Assembly (NCBI RefSeq): GCF_036346595.1
Contig: NZ_CP107834.1
Location: 3,782,001-3,846,000 of the forward strand
DNA length: 64,000 nucleotides
Direction: 5' to 3'
DNA from: Streptomyces sp. NBC_00525
GTDB lineage: Bacteria > Actinomycetota > Actinomycetes > Streptomycetales > Streptomycetaceae
Shown: positions 42,497 through 50,715 of the stretch, piece after piece
Numbering within the stretch: position 1 is the stretch's first letter
Layout of the letters: every line of letters begins with the position of its first letter
Position numbers and translations under genes: made by a program
Notes under the pieces: generated by a model
The model's database searches: none
Told to the model about the DNA's origin: nothing
The model's input: only the letters and a program-made list of their open reading frames with translations

Positions 42497-42799
42497 AAGT
42501 ACAAGGGCTACCAGGTCGCGCCCGCCGAACTGGAAGCGCTGCTCCTGGCCCACGAGGACGTCACGGACGCGGCGGTGATCGGCGTCCAGGACCCCGAAGG
42601 CAACGAGATCCCGAAGGCGTACGTGGTCCGAACCCTGGACACGCCCCTGACGGAGGCGGCCCTGATGGCGTGGGTCGCGGACCGGGTGGCCCCGTACAAG
42701 AAGATCCGCCGCGTGGAATTCACGGACACGGTGCCGCGAGCCGCCTCCGGCAAGATCCTCCGCCGAGAACTGAGAGACCGGGAGGCGGGGCGGGGGTAG
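42491..42799 (+). pseudogene. Acyl-CoA synthetase (4-coumarate:CoA ligase family), C-terminal remnant
   Basis: The frame running out of the TnpB element encodes KYKGYQVAPAELEALLLAH, DAAVIGVQDPEGNEIPKAYVV and PRAASGKILRRELRDRE. This is the mobile C-terminal AMP-binding_C domain of 4CL-type ligases, including the catalytic Lys in GKILRRE. Only about 100 of 520 or so residues remain; the whole N-terminal domain is absent. Its place directly after the acyl-CoA dehydrogenase suggests it was the last enzyme of the operon, activating the free acid substrate. It cannot be functional. Confidence 0.9.
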
Positions 42800-42899
42800 G
42801 GCGCCTCCGCCCGGCGGCGCCGGATCGGCCCCGGCCGCAGCGCTCGCCCGAGGTCAGGAGACGATGCAGCCCCACCGGCGCACGAAAGCGAGTGACCCC

Positions 42900-43370
42900 A
42901 TGTCGGATGCCGTTGCGATGGACCTCATCCACCTCGCCGATCCGGACGGTGACCGGTGCGTCGTACGCGTGACGGGGCGGTACCGGCCCGGCGTGCCGGC
43001 CGGCCACGACATCCTGCGCGCGGACGTGCTCGCCCACACGGACTTCGTCGATGCCCGGCTCGACCTGTACCTCTCCCCGGAAGACCTGGACGCCTGGGAG
43101 CGCCGGCTCTCCGAGCTGGAACCGGGCCGATCGGCCGTCATCGGCGGAGGCCGCGGCCCGACCCTCGAAATCCACCTGCACGAGGACGGCGAACTGTCGG
43201 TCCAGATCACCGACCCGGACCGCCTGTGGACGGCCCTGGGCATCCGCCCCCAGAAGAACTGGACGACCGAGCACCACAAACGCCTGCAGAACGTCCGCAC
43301 CGGCTGGCCCCGCGAAACCACCGAACCGAGCCCGGGGGTCTACGAGTGGGCCCCCAACCACGAACGGTGA
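42900..43370 (+). CDS. DUF5959 family protein
   Basis: A 156-residue protein. MDLIHLADPDGDRCVVRVTGR, ILRADVLAHTDFVDARLDLYLSPEDLDAWERRL and GGGRGPTLEIHLHEDGELSVQITDP match DUF5959, a Streptomyces family of unknown function. ATG 42864 is an alternative start 12 codons upstream. Its 3' end overlaps the convergent CYTH gene by 31 bases, so the two may interfere through antisense transcription. Confidence 0.8.
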   Translation: MSDAVAMDLIHLADPDGDRCVVRVTGRYRPGVPAGHDILRADVLAHTDFVDARLDLYLSPEDLDAWERRLSELEPGRSAVIGGGRGPTLEIHLHEDGELSVQITDPDRLWTALGIRPQKNWTTEHHKRLQNVRTGWPRETTEPSPGVYEWAPNHER

Positions 43371-43918
43371 CCGTGTGATCCCTCGAACCGGAGGTCCGTG
43401 ATCGTTTCGAGGTCGATGCCGTACAGGGCGTACACCTTCGTCGTGTTGAGCGACGTCAGCCGCTCGCGGTCCAGCCCGAGCGCTGCCGCCGCCTCCCACA
43501 CCTGGCCCTCCCCGTCCGCCTCGATCTCCAGATACGGAGGGATACCCGGCCACTCGTCGATCTCCAGACGGGCGGTGCCGAGCGTGTAGGACGTGCGGCG
43601 GTTCTCCTGGTAGCCGCGCGGCACGAGCCCGGCGAGGCGCAGCAGGGCGGCGGCCTCGCCGAAGTCGTTCACCGTCACCTCCGTCTCACGCGTGCCGTCG
43701 ACGGCGTCGGTGGTGATCTCCTTGACGCACAGCGTGGTGGAGTCGCCCGTATCCCGCAGACGAACCCAGCGGCCGGGCGCGGGCGGGACGGTGTCGTAGA
43801 CGAAGCGGCGCATGAGGCGCCGGGGCGACACCTCGATGCCGCCCGCGTCGCAGATCCTGCGGGTGATGTCCTGGACGTCGATGTCGAGGGACTTCGCCTC
43901 GTACTCGATGTTCGTCAC
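43340..43918 (-). CDS. CYTH domain (adenylate cyclase/thiamine triphosphatase-like) protein
   Basis: A 192-residue tunnel-fold enzyme starting at GTG. The defining ExExK motif is EYEAK at residues 5-9. Further strands carry RRFVYDTVPPAPGRWVRLRDTG, CVKEITTD, TEVTVNDFGEAAALLRLAGL, ENRRTSYTLGTARLEIDEWPGIPPYLEIEADGE. CYTH proteins bind triphosphates (class IV adenylate cyclase, thiamine or inorganic triphosphatases). The exact substrate is unknown. It is 38 bases downstream of the RsbW-like gene on the same strand, perhaps cotranscribed. Confidence 0.88.
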   Translation of the reverse strand: MTNIEYEAKSLDIDVQDITRRICDAGGIEVSPRRLMRRFVYDTVPPAPGRWVRLRDTGDSTTLCVKEITTDAVDGTRETEVTVNDFGEAAALLRLAGLVPRGYQENRRTSYTLGTARLEIDEWPGIPPYLEIEADGEGQVWEAAAALGLDRERLTSLNTTKVYALYGIDLETITDLRFEGSHGHRSWLGAHS

Positions 43919-43956
43919 GGTAGTGGTTCCTTGCCCCTGGTAGTCGGTCGGTTGGT

Positions 43957-44418
43957 TCAGCCGTCGTGCGGCACCTCTGCCCAAACGAACTTGCCGAACG
44001 GCCGGTCACCGACGCCCCACCGCTGCGGGCAGAGCACGTCGAGGATGAGCAGGCCGCGTCCACGCGTGCGTTCGTGGCCGCACTCCTCCACGCCCGACCG
44101 TCGCCGGGGCGCACGCCGCACGGGGTCGTGCACCTCGATGCGGGTCCGGCCGTTGTCGATGTCCAGCACGACGGAGATCAGGTCACCGGGTTCGGTTCCG
44201 TACCGGTAGGCGTTGGTGACGAGTTCGCTGGTGATCAGGACGGCGATGTCCGTGTGGTGCTCCGTCGCGTGCGGGGCGTGGTGGGCGATGTGCTCACGGG
44301 TGAACGTCCGCGCATGGCGCACGGATTGAGGCTCACTGGCGAGCAGCAGAGAGCGCGGCGGGCCGGCGGGGGGTGTGCAGGGGGCGGGGTCGAGGGGTGC
44401 TTGGGGGAGGTCGATCAC
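43957..44418 (-). CDS. ATP-binding protein, RsbW-like anti-sigma kinase
   Basis: A 153-residue HATPase_c_2 protein. N box ITSELVTNAYRYG, G1-like IEVHDPVRRAPRR, G2 GRGLLILDVLCPQRWGVG, and the typical ending FGKFVWAEVP. I prefer GTG 44418, which has GAGGA a few bases upstream; an ATG 72 bases earlier would add a Cys-rich stretch not usual in the family. Divergent from an Scr1 regulator, an arrangement recurrent in Streptomyces (abaA/whiJ-like clusters). Confidence 0.86.
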   Translation of the reverse strand: MIDLPQAPLDPAPCTPPAGPPRSLLLASEPQSVRHARTFTREHIAHHAPHATEHHTDIAVLITSELVTNAYRYGTEPGDLISVVLDIDNGRTRIEVHDPVRRAPRRRSGVEECGHERTRGRGLLILDVLCPQRWGVGDRPFGKFVWAEVPHDG

Positions 44419-44665
44419 GGGCTTCCTCGTGGCAAGTGCAAGGCAGGCGAAGTGGGCGCACCGGCATGGCCTTCCGGCGTGGGCGGGCACTCACGGAGAG
44501 TGGATTCCAGGCTGCACACCGCTGTGATGGGCGTGCAAGATTTTTCGACTCCGTACCGATCAAAAGGCGTCGAAGGCTTGCTTCGTCCTGCATGGCGTGC
44601 GCGGGGGTGCTTTCATCTCGGGTGAAAGACCTCCCTCGCTCGGGGGCGTGCCGAAGGGGACCGAC

Positions 44666-45553
44666 GTGGCTGCGAGGCCGACAGAGTCAACCGTTCCGCG
44701 ACGAGAACTGGGCCGGAACCTGCGGAACTTACGCAATCGAGCGCACCTCACCGTGCGTGCGGCAGCGGCCAGGCTGGAGTGGTCGGAGGCCAAGATGTGG
44801 CGCATCGAAACGGGGCAAACCGCGCTGCGGAGCCTCGATGTCCAGGCGATGTGCTCGGTGTACGGAGCGCCACCGGACCTCACGGCGGCACTGATGGGTC
44901 TGGCGAAGGAGACCAGGGCGCGTGGACTGTGGCATGCCTACGGCGACTCGGTGCTGGAGGGGTTCCACGTCTTCGTCCGGTTGGAAGAGGCATCGGAGAA
45001 CCTGACGGTGTACGAGACCGACCTGATCCCCGGCCAGTTCCAGACTGAGGACTACGCGCGCGAGATCATCCGCACGCATATCCGGGGGATCAGCGACGCG
45101 GACCTGGAACAGCGACTGCGTCAGCGTATGGAGCGGCAATCCCGCCTGACCCGGTCCATGGACCCGCCGGTACTGAGGGTCGCTCTGGACGAGGCGGTGG
45201 TACGGCGGCCTGTCGGTGGAGCGGGAGTGATGGCTCGCCAACTCGCGCACCTGGTCTATGTCGCCGGTCTACCGAACGTCTCGATCCGGGTCACGCCATT
45301 CGCCGCCGGTGCGCACGCGGGAATGGTCACCGGTCCCTTTGTGATCTTTCGCTTCCCCGTGACCGGCGACGGCATGCACACGGAGCCGTCCACCGTCTAT
45401 TCCGACGGGTACTCCGGCGGCCTGTTCCTGGACAAGGAGTGGGAGGTGCGGCAGTACGACGAGGCCTTCACCGAGATCTGGGACGCATCGCTGGGCGAGC
45501 GGGAGTCGATGTGCCTGCTCTCCGAGGTGGCCGGCGGCTTCGGGGGAGGCTGA
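44666..45553 (+). CDS. Scr1 family helix-turn-helix regulator (DUF5753) with TTA codon
   Basis: A 295-residue regulator. HTH at about residues 14-70 (LGRNLRNLRNRAHLTVRAAAARLEWS, WRIETGQTALR) and DUF5753 after about 95 (VYETDLIPGQFQTEDYAREI, LPNVSIRVTPFAAG). GTG 44666 is preceded by AAGGGGA; GTG 44648 is an alternative. Leu22 is encoded by TTA (44729-44731), so translation should need bldA tRNA. No DUF397 gene follows; the divergent RsbW-like gene is the probable partner. Confidence 0.9.
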   Translation: MAARPTESTVPRRELGRNLRNLRNRAHLTVRAAAARLEWSEAKMWRIETGQTALRSLDVQAMCSVYGAPPDLTAALMGLAKETRARGLWHAYGDSVLEGFHVFVRLEEASENLTVYETDLIPGQFQTEDYAREIIRTHIRGISDADLEQRLRQRMERQSRLTRSMDPPVLRVALDEAVVRRPVGGAGVMARQLAHLVYVAGLPNVSIRVTPFAAGAHAGMVTGPFVIFRFPVTGDGMHTEPSTVYSDGYSGGLFLDKEWEVRQYDEAFTEIWDASLGERESMCLLSEVAGGFGGG

Positions 45554-45620
45554 GCCTCGTCGGCGCTGTCGGCGCACGGGAGAGCAAGGGTGTGGGGCAG
45601 GACCAGGGCGGTTTCTTCGG

Positions 45621-46238
45621 TCAGGTCACTGCGGCTCGGATGCCGAGGGTTATCAGGATTGCCGAAGTCGCCCTGGTGGCCGCCCGTTTGAAGCGGGGGG
45701 TGTGCAGGAGGTGTGAGGCGCGGGCCAGGAGGAACGACCAGGCGGTGAGCCAGAGGGTGATCAGGAGGGCGTGGGCGGTGGCCAGGGTGAGGATCTGGCC
45801 GCTCAAAGGGTGTGCGGGCGTGACGAATTGGGGGACCAGCGTCAGGTAGATGGCGGCGGCCTTCGGGTTGAGGACGTTCGCGAGGAACGCCTGGGCGTAC
45901 ACGGAGTCCGTGCCCCTCGGGCGGCGGCGGGCCGGGGCCGCCTCGCGCGGGGTCGCGGAGCGCCAGGTCCACAGGCCGAGGCCGATCAGATAGACGGCGC
46001 CGACGAGTTTGATCACCGTGAAGGCCACGCTGGAGTGCATCACCAGGGCCGACAGACCGGCGATGGCCAGGGCGGCGTGGACGTACAGGCCGGTGACCGT
46101 GCCCAGGACGACGGGGAGCGCCCGGCGGCGGCCGCCGCCGGTGACGTGCTGGACCAGCAGGGCCAGGCTCGCCCCGGGGGTGGCGATCAGCGGAAGGATC
46201 GCCACCAGGAAGCCGGCGACGGCTACGGGATGGACCAC
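45621..46238 (-). CDS. LysE family amino-acid exporter
   Basis: A 205-residue, six-helix transporter. The first helix has LVAILPLIATPGASLALLVQHVTGGGRRRALPVVLG, the LysE signature, and the middle contains FLANVLNPKAAAIYLTLVPQF, the conserved NPK. Start is GTG at 46238. LysE/RhtB proteins export basic or neutral amino acids or homoserine lactone. It is 28 bases downstream of the phosphoesterase gene on the same strand. Confidence 0.9.
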   Translation of the reverse strand: MVHPVAVAGFLVAILPLIATPGASLALLVQHVTGGGRRRALPVVLGTVTGLYVHAALAIAGLSALVMHSSVAFTVIKLVGAVYLIGLGLWTWRSATPREAAPARRRPRGTDSVYAQAFLANVLNPKAAAIYLTLVPQFVTPAHPLSGQILTLATAHALLITLWLTAWSFLLARASHLLHTPRFKRAATRATSAILITLGIRAAVT

Positions 46239-46266
46239 GGTGCCTCCGGTGCGTACGGGCGGGGGA

Positions 46267-47007
46267 TCAGAGCACGGCCCGGTAGTGGGTGGTCAGGCGC
46301 CGGTCGTCGGACAGGACGTGGAACGCGAGGCCGGGCGGCTGGTCGCGGTCGGCGGCCTGGTCGCCCTCCCACGGCATGCGCAGGGTCCAGGTGATCGCCG
46401 GGCCGACGACCAGCGGGCGCCCGGCGAACACCGAGGCGGCCGCGGTGTGGGCGTGGCCCGTCAGGACGGCGACGACCTGCGGGTGCGCGGCGATCAAGTC
46501 GGCCAGGTCCCCCGGCTGTTCGAGCATGTGGGCGTCGGGCAGCGGATGGTGGAGCTCGACGGGCGGCTGGTGGAAGGCGATCAACGCGGCGGCGTCCTGC
46601 GGCAGCGCGGACAGTGTGGCGTCGATCCAGGCGAGCGTTTCGGCGTCGAGCCGGCCCTCGTCGCGGCCGGGAACGGTGGAGTCGCACATCAGGACGGTGG
46701 TGCCGCCGACGCGGTGCACCCGGTTCACGGGGCCGGCGCCGGGCGCCTCACCGAGGAGGGCCTTGCGGTACGCCGGTCGCGCGTCGTGGTTGCCGGGGCA
46801 CGTCAGCACGGGGAAGGGAGCGGCCAGGATCTGGGCCGCCTCCTCGTACTCGGCCTCCGCGCCGTGATCGGCGATGTCCCCGGTGACCAGGAGCGCGTCG
46901 ACCGGGCGGGGCAGGGCACGCAGGTAGTCCATGACGCGGGTGGCGCGCCGGGTCGCCCGCGCGCTGCCGTCCAGGTGCAGATCGCTGATCTGTGCGAGCA
47001 GGGTCAT
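46267..47007 (-). CDS. Metallophosphoesterase (cAMP phosphodiesterase-like)
   Basis: A 246-residue calcineurin-like phosphoesterase. Metal-binding motifs in order: DLHLDG (DxH), VTGDIADHG (GD), CPGNHD (GNHD), IAFHQPP, and LTGHAHT (GHxH). This set resembles CpdA/class III cyclic nucleotide phosphodiesterases. ATG 47007 opens the first strand. The gene is divergent from the CGNR regulator across a 152-base spacer with an inverted repeat, so that regulator may control it. Confidence 0.92.
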   Translation of the reverse strand: MTLLAQISDLHLDGSARATRRATRVMDYLRALPRPVDALLVTGDIADHGAEAEYEEAAQILAAPFPVLTCPGNHDARPAYRKALLGEAPGAGPVNRVHRVGGTTVLMCDSTVPGRDEGRLDAETLAWIDATLSALPQDAAALIAFHQPPVELHHPLPDAHMLEQPGDLADLIAAHPQVVAVLTGHAHTAAASVFAGRPLVVGPAITWTLRMPWEGDQAADRDQPPGLAFHVLSDDRRLTTHYRAVL

Positions 47008-47051
47008 TCCGCGGTCGCCTCCCCCGGCGGGGCCACCCGCCTCAGTCATCT

Positions 47052-47080
47052 CTAACGGAAGTTTTCAGTTTTACCGTTAG
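47052..47080. promoter_or_regulatory. Inverted repeat CTAACGG-N15-CCGTTAG
   Basis: Perfect 7-bp arms, CTAACGG (47052-47058) and CCGTTAG (47074-47080), in an unusually T-rich stretch of the spacer between the phosphoesterase and CGNR genes. A candidate operator of the CGNR-type regulator, also able to affect the divergent phosphoesterase gene. Confidence 0.5.
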
Positions 47081-47159
47081 GGACTTTAGGGTGTGCGGAG
47101 CGGTGTGATCAAGTGGGTGGCGGCGGGGGGCCGGGCATCGAGAGGGAAAGGGGCGCGTT

Positions 47160-47858
47160 GTGGAACGCTGGCTGGCGCTGGAACTGGCGAGCACGATCCG
47201 CCACGACGGAGACGGCGGCGTTGCGGACGACCTCGCCACGGTCCAGGGGGCGACGCGCTGGCTCCAGGAACAGGCCGAGCTGCTCACGGGCGTCGTCCCG
47301 GCCGAGGGCGAGACCGAGGGCCCGGTCGTGGACGAACGCCTCCGGCTCGGCATCGTCGAGCTGCGCCAGGCGGTCCGGGCCCTGTTCGCCCGGGCGGTCA
47401 GCCCCGCACCCGCCAGCCCGGCCGACGCCCACCGCCTGCTGCCGGCCGCCGAGGCGCTGGCCCGCGTCAACGCGGCCGCCGCGCGCGAACCGGTCGCCCC
47501 GCAACTCGACTGGCCCGAGGGCGGCGACCCCGCCGCCGGTCCGCTGTCCGCCGAGAACGATCAGTACGTACGCCTGACGGCGGCCCTGGCCCGCGCCGCG
47601 ATCGACTTCCTGACCGGCCCGCAACGCACCCAACTGCGCTCCTGCACGGCACCCCGCTGCGTGCGCTACTTCGTCAAGAGCCATGGCCGCCAGGAATGGT
47701 GCAAACCATCCTGCGGCAACCGCGCCCGCGCGGCCCGCCATTACCACCGCCAACGAACGACGGGGATGGATTCGGAGGCGGGTGGGGCCGGGGCCGACGG
47801 GCTCGGACGGCCGGAATTGCCAGCGCACTTCGGGGAAGTGATGTCACACCCATCATGA
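47160..47858 (+). CDS. CGNR zinc-finger domain protein, putative regulator
   Basis: A 232-residue protein of the ABATE/CGNR family. The N-terminal ABATE domain begins LALELASTIRHDGDG. The C-terminal zinc finger has CTAPRCVRYFVKSHGRQEWC followed by CGNRARAARHYHRQ, the CGNR signature, at about 163-200, then a Gly-rich tail. CGNR proteins are presumed stress-responsive transcription regulators. GTG start. The inverted repeat upstream would fit autoregulation. Confidence 0.9.
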   Translation: MERWLALELASTIRHDGDGGVADDLATVQGATRWLQEQAELLTGVVPAEGETEGPVVDERLRLGIVELRQAVRALFARAVSPAPASPADAHRLLPAAEALARVNAAAAREPVAPQLDWPEGGDPAAGPLSAENDQYVRLTAALARAAIDFLTGPQRTQLRSCTAPRCVRYFVKSHGRQEWCKPSCGNRARAARHYHRQRTTGMDSEAGGAGADGLGRPELPAHFGEVMSHPS

Positions 47859-47942
47859 CAGGTCAGAGGGTTTTCTCGTAGGAGGAACGGCACATGCGAT
47901 CTGCCTTGTTCACCCCGCGCCGGAACGCCCAGGATCTCCGTC

Positions 47943-49226
47943 ATGAATTACTCGAGGAAAGTCGATCAGGACGACGTCGTACGAGCGCGGAATGTGCTGC
48001 TCGCGTCGGGGTATCCCACGGCGAGCGAGGAAGTTGACGCCTGCCGGGTGCTCTCCCGGGTCAGCCCCGCCGCGTACCTTCCTCGCCTGGCCAGGTCCCT
48101 GCAGCGGCTGAGCTACGACTCCAGCGTCGGCGAGTGGCATCCGTCCGCGCTCGCGCTGTGCGAGGAGGCGGTCGCCGCCGCGCGGTCCATCGACCCGGCC
48201 GTGACTTCCCGGGCCGACGTTCTGTACCAGGCCCTCGACTCGTGCCAGCGCCAGCTGTACCGGGCGGGCCGACGCGCAGAAGGACTTGCCATGCGCGCCG
48301 AGATGCTCGCTCTTGGCCGCGCGCGGGCCGCAGCGACCGGAGGCTCCGCAGCCCGAGGACTGGGCGAATGGGCTGCCGGCCTCTCCGAGGAAGGCCGGTA
48401 CGCCGAGGCTGCCGATGCCATGACCGAGTTGGCCACGGCGATCCTGCCCGACGGGCCCCGCAGTGGGGCTCTCGCCTGGACACTCCTCCAGTGGATCGCC
48501 GCTCTCCACGACGCCGGCCGGTTCGACGAAGCTCTCGCGGCGTTCGAAACCCTCGTCCGCATGGAAGAGGACGAAGCCGAGAACGACCGCGGTCCGATGG
48601 CCTGCCACCTCTACTCGCTCATCGGGTATGCGCACATGCTCGACGCCAACGGCCGGGGCGAGCAGGCGGCCCACGTGCGGCAGGACGCGCTTGCCCTGCT
48701 GACAGAGCTGGCGGTCACCGGTGAACGCAGAACCTGGAGCGGCTACCAAGTGTCGTTCTGGGTGGTGGTGCTGACCATGCTCGGCGCCGACAACGATCGG
48801 TCCGCGTCCGATGGACCCCGTCCGCCTTCGGGGACCGGGGTCATGGAGTGGTCGTCCGACACCGCGCAGCGCTACTTCGACAGCCGCCACGCTCTCCGCG
48901 AAGAAGTGGATGCCCTTGCTCCGCGAGCAGCCGAGGACCCTGACCGGCATCTGGCCGAACTGGTCCGCCTGCACCGGGTCCTCACTGTCCGCTCCGCCGT
49001 CTACTTGGAACGCTGCACCCAGCAGCTCGCGGGGCAGGCGGGCCCCCTGTTCGACCACGGAGTAGATCTGGCCCGTCGGCTGGCTCGGCACGACCCGGTG
49101 GGGGGACCGCGAACACTGGCGAGACTCCTGATCGACCGGTCGACCTTCCACACCGTCACCTACAAGTTCGGGCCCGCCCTGGAGGACTTCCGCCAAGCCC
49201 TGAACCACCTGGGGGAGGGCGGCTGA
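47943..49226 (+). CDS. Tetratricopeptide-like hypothetical protein, 427 aa
   Basis: All-helical protein with TPR-like pairs: EWHPSALALCEEAVAAARSIDP, RADVLYQALDSCQRQLYRAGRRAEGLAM, LGEWAAGLSEEGRYAEAADAMTELA, LLQWIAALHDAGRFDEALAAFETLV. The Gly/Ala at positions 8 and 20 of each pair fit TPRs. No effector domain or signal peptide is visible. Related Streptomyces proteins are unstudied; a scaffold or regulatory partner role is possible. Neighbours offer no functional hint. Confidence 0.75.
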   Translation: MNYSRKVDQDDVVRARNVLLASGYPTASEEVDACRVLSRVSPAAYLPRLARSLQRLSYDSSVGEWHPSALALCEEAVAAARSIDPAVTSRADVLYQALDSCQRQLYRAGRRAEGLAMRAEMLALGRARAAATGGSAARGLGEWAAGLSEEGRYAEAADAMTELATAILPDGPRSGALAWTLLQWIAALHDAGRFDEALAAFETLVRMEEDEAENDRGPMACHLYSLIGYAHMLDANGRGEQAAHVRQDALALLTELAVTGERRTWSGYQVSFWVVVLTMLGADNDRSASDGPRPPSGTGVMEWSSDTAQRYFDSRHALREEVDALAPRAAEDPDRHLAELVRLHRVLTVRSAVYLERCTQQLAGQAGPLFDHGVDLARRLARHDPVGGPRTLARLLIDRSTFHTVTYKFGPALEDFRQALNHLGEGG

Positions 49227-49425
49227 CCCAGGCCGTGCGAGGCTCGCCCGCAGCCGTCGAAACGTGCAGATGATGTGAACATGGCGACAGTTTTCCTTCG
49301 GTCAACTCCCCGCCTACGCAAGGAAGTTGTGGGCAACCTGTGTGGCGTGGTCGGCAAGGGAGGGCTTCACAGCACCATGCCGTCACCACACCCATCGGTC
49401 GTGGAAACTCGAGAGAGGCGTCACT

Positions 49426-50106
49426 GTGGGAATTCTTCGTCGGATCGCCGGTTCAGCTCTGCTCGTCGGCGCGATGTTGGCCGCCACCGTCACCCCATCG
49501 GCGGCGGCCACCACCGCGGTCGGCCCGGTCAGCCTGAAGTTCATGGGTTTCGGCTCGGGCGCGGACAACATCGCGTACTCCTACGCCTTCCAGACCGCGT
49601 ACGGCCAGGCTGCGAACATGGGCTTCGCGTCCAACCAGTGCCGGGTCATCGCGGGCCCGTTCCGTCTGCTCCAACTGCCCAGCGGCTACACCGAGTGGAG
49701 CGTGGAAATCCGGTGCACCGGTGAGCCGACGGTCAAGACCCCGACCCGCGACCTGGTGAGATACCTGGGCGGCGAGCACATGAGCACCACCTGGAACGTC
49801 CTCCCGTCCGCCGGGTACCACGTGGAGGGCAGCCTCGGCAGGCTCTACACGACCCCGGTCGCCGGAACCAGACCTCTCTACATGTGTCAGATCGGCAAGG
49901 ACACCTTCACCTCCTCCGACGTCAACTGCGAGGGCCAGACATACGTGACCCGGCTCGGCTGGATCTACTCGGCGAAGCCCGCCAACGTGCAGACCAAGCT
50001 GATACGCCGGTGCCGGACCAATGGTCCGCTGGAGCACTTCGACTCCAACGCGAACAACTGTGAGGGCCAGGACGCCGAGGGCATCCTGGGCTACGCCCTG
50101 GTCTGA
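49426..50106 (+). CDS. Secreted protein with two C-terminal CEGQ repeats
   Basis: A 226-residue protein. GTG start with GAGAGAGG upstream; signal peptide ILRRIAGSALLVGAMLAATVTPSAAA. The C-terminal half has two related units: LYMCQIGKDTFTSSDVNCEGQ ending LGWIYS, and LIRRCRTNGPLEHFDSNANNCEGQ ending LGYALV. Each has Cys ... His/Thr-Phe ... S ... NCEGQ ... LG, like small DUF5648-type repeats of extracellular proteins, perhaps carbohydrate-binding and disulfide-linked. The N-terminal domain (mature 1-110) is unrecognised. Function unknown. Confidence 0.75.
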   Translation: MGILRRIAGSALLVGAMLAATVTPSAAATTAVGPVSLKFMGFGSGADNIAYSYAFQTAYGQAANMGFASNQCRVIAGPFRLLQLPSGYTEWSVEIRCTGEPTVKTPTRDLVRYLGGEHMSTTWNVLPSAGYHVEGSLGRLYTTPVAGTRPLYMCQIGKDTFTSSDVNCEGQTYVTRLGWIYSAKPANVQTKLIRRCRTNGPLEHFDSNANNCEGQDAEGILGYALV

Positions 50107-50145
50107 TCCGCGCCCGTCCGGCGGCGCCGTGGCTAGAGTGCGGGC

Positions 50146-50700
50146 GTGGAGACGGGGATTGCGTACGAGCGCTGTGGGCCGGGTCAGGCGGACGAGTTGG
50201 TCGCCTTTCTCTCCGGTGACACCTGGCCCTTTCACGGGCGCGATGCGGTCGAACCGGGCGTGGCCCGGCAGTGGGTCGACGAGGGGCGGTTCTGGGGCGA
50301 GGACAACCGGGCGTTCTGGGTCATGTGTTCCGGGGAACGCGTCGGGTTGGTACGCCTGATGGACCTGGGCGACAACGCGCCCCTCTTCGACCTGCGCATC
50401 CGCTCCGGGCACCGGGGCCGCGGCCTCGGCGGACAGGCGCTCGCCTGGCTCACGCGCTACGTGTACGACGAGTTCCCCGAGGTCCGGCGGATCGAGGGCC
50501 ACACCCGGCAGGACAACGCGGCGATGCGCCGTACGTTCGAGCGGTGCGGCTACGTGAAGGAGGCGCACCACCGCGACGCCTGGCCGGCCGCCGACGGTAC
50601 GGTCCACGACGCCGTGGGGTACGCGATCCTGCGCCGAGACTGGGCCTCGGGCACGACGACGATCCCGGACTGGAACGACGAGAACCTCGCACAGCGCTGA
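50146..50700 (+). CDS. GNAT family N-acetyltransferase
   Basis: A 184-residue acetyltransferase. Acetyl-CoA-binding motif A is FDLRIRSGHRGRGLGGQALAWLTRYVY (RGRGLG), and motif B EGHTRQDNAAMRRTFERCGYVKEAHHRD has the usual N-x-A-x-R-x-F-E-x-x-G-F/Y. Substrate unknown; it resembles RimJ/RimL-like or aminoglycoside N6'-type enzymes. GTG start. It is convergent with the 162-residue unknown gene. Confidence 0.88.
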   Translation: METGIAYERCGPGQADELVAFLSGDTWPFHGRDAVEPGVARQWVDEGRFWGEDNRAFWVMCSGERVGLVRLMDLGDNAPLFDLRIRSGHRGRGLGGQALAWLTRYVYDEFPEVRRIEGHTRQDNAAMRRTFERCGYVKEAHHRDAWPAADGTVHDAVGYAILRRDWASGTTTIPDWNDENLAQR

Positions 50701-50715
50701 CAGGCGGCCGGTCGG

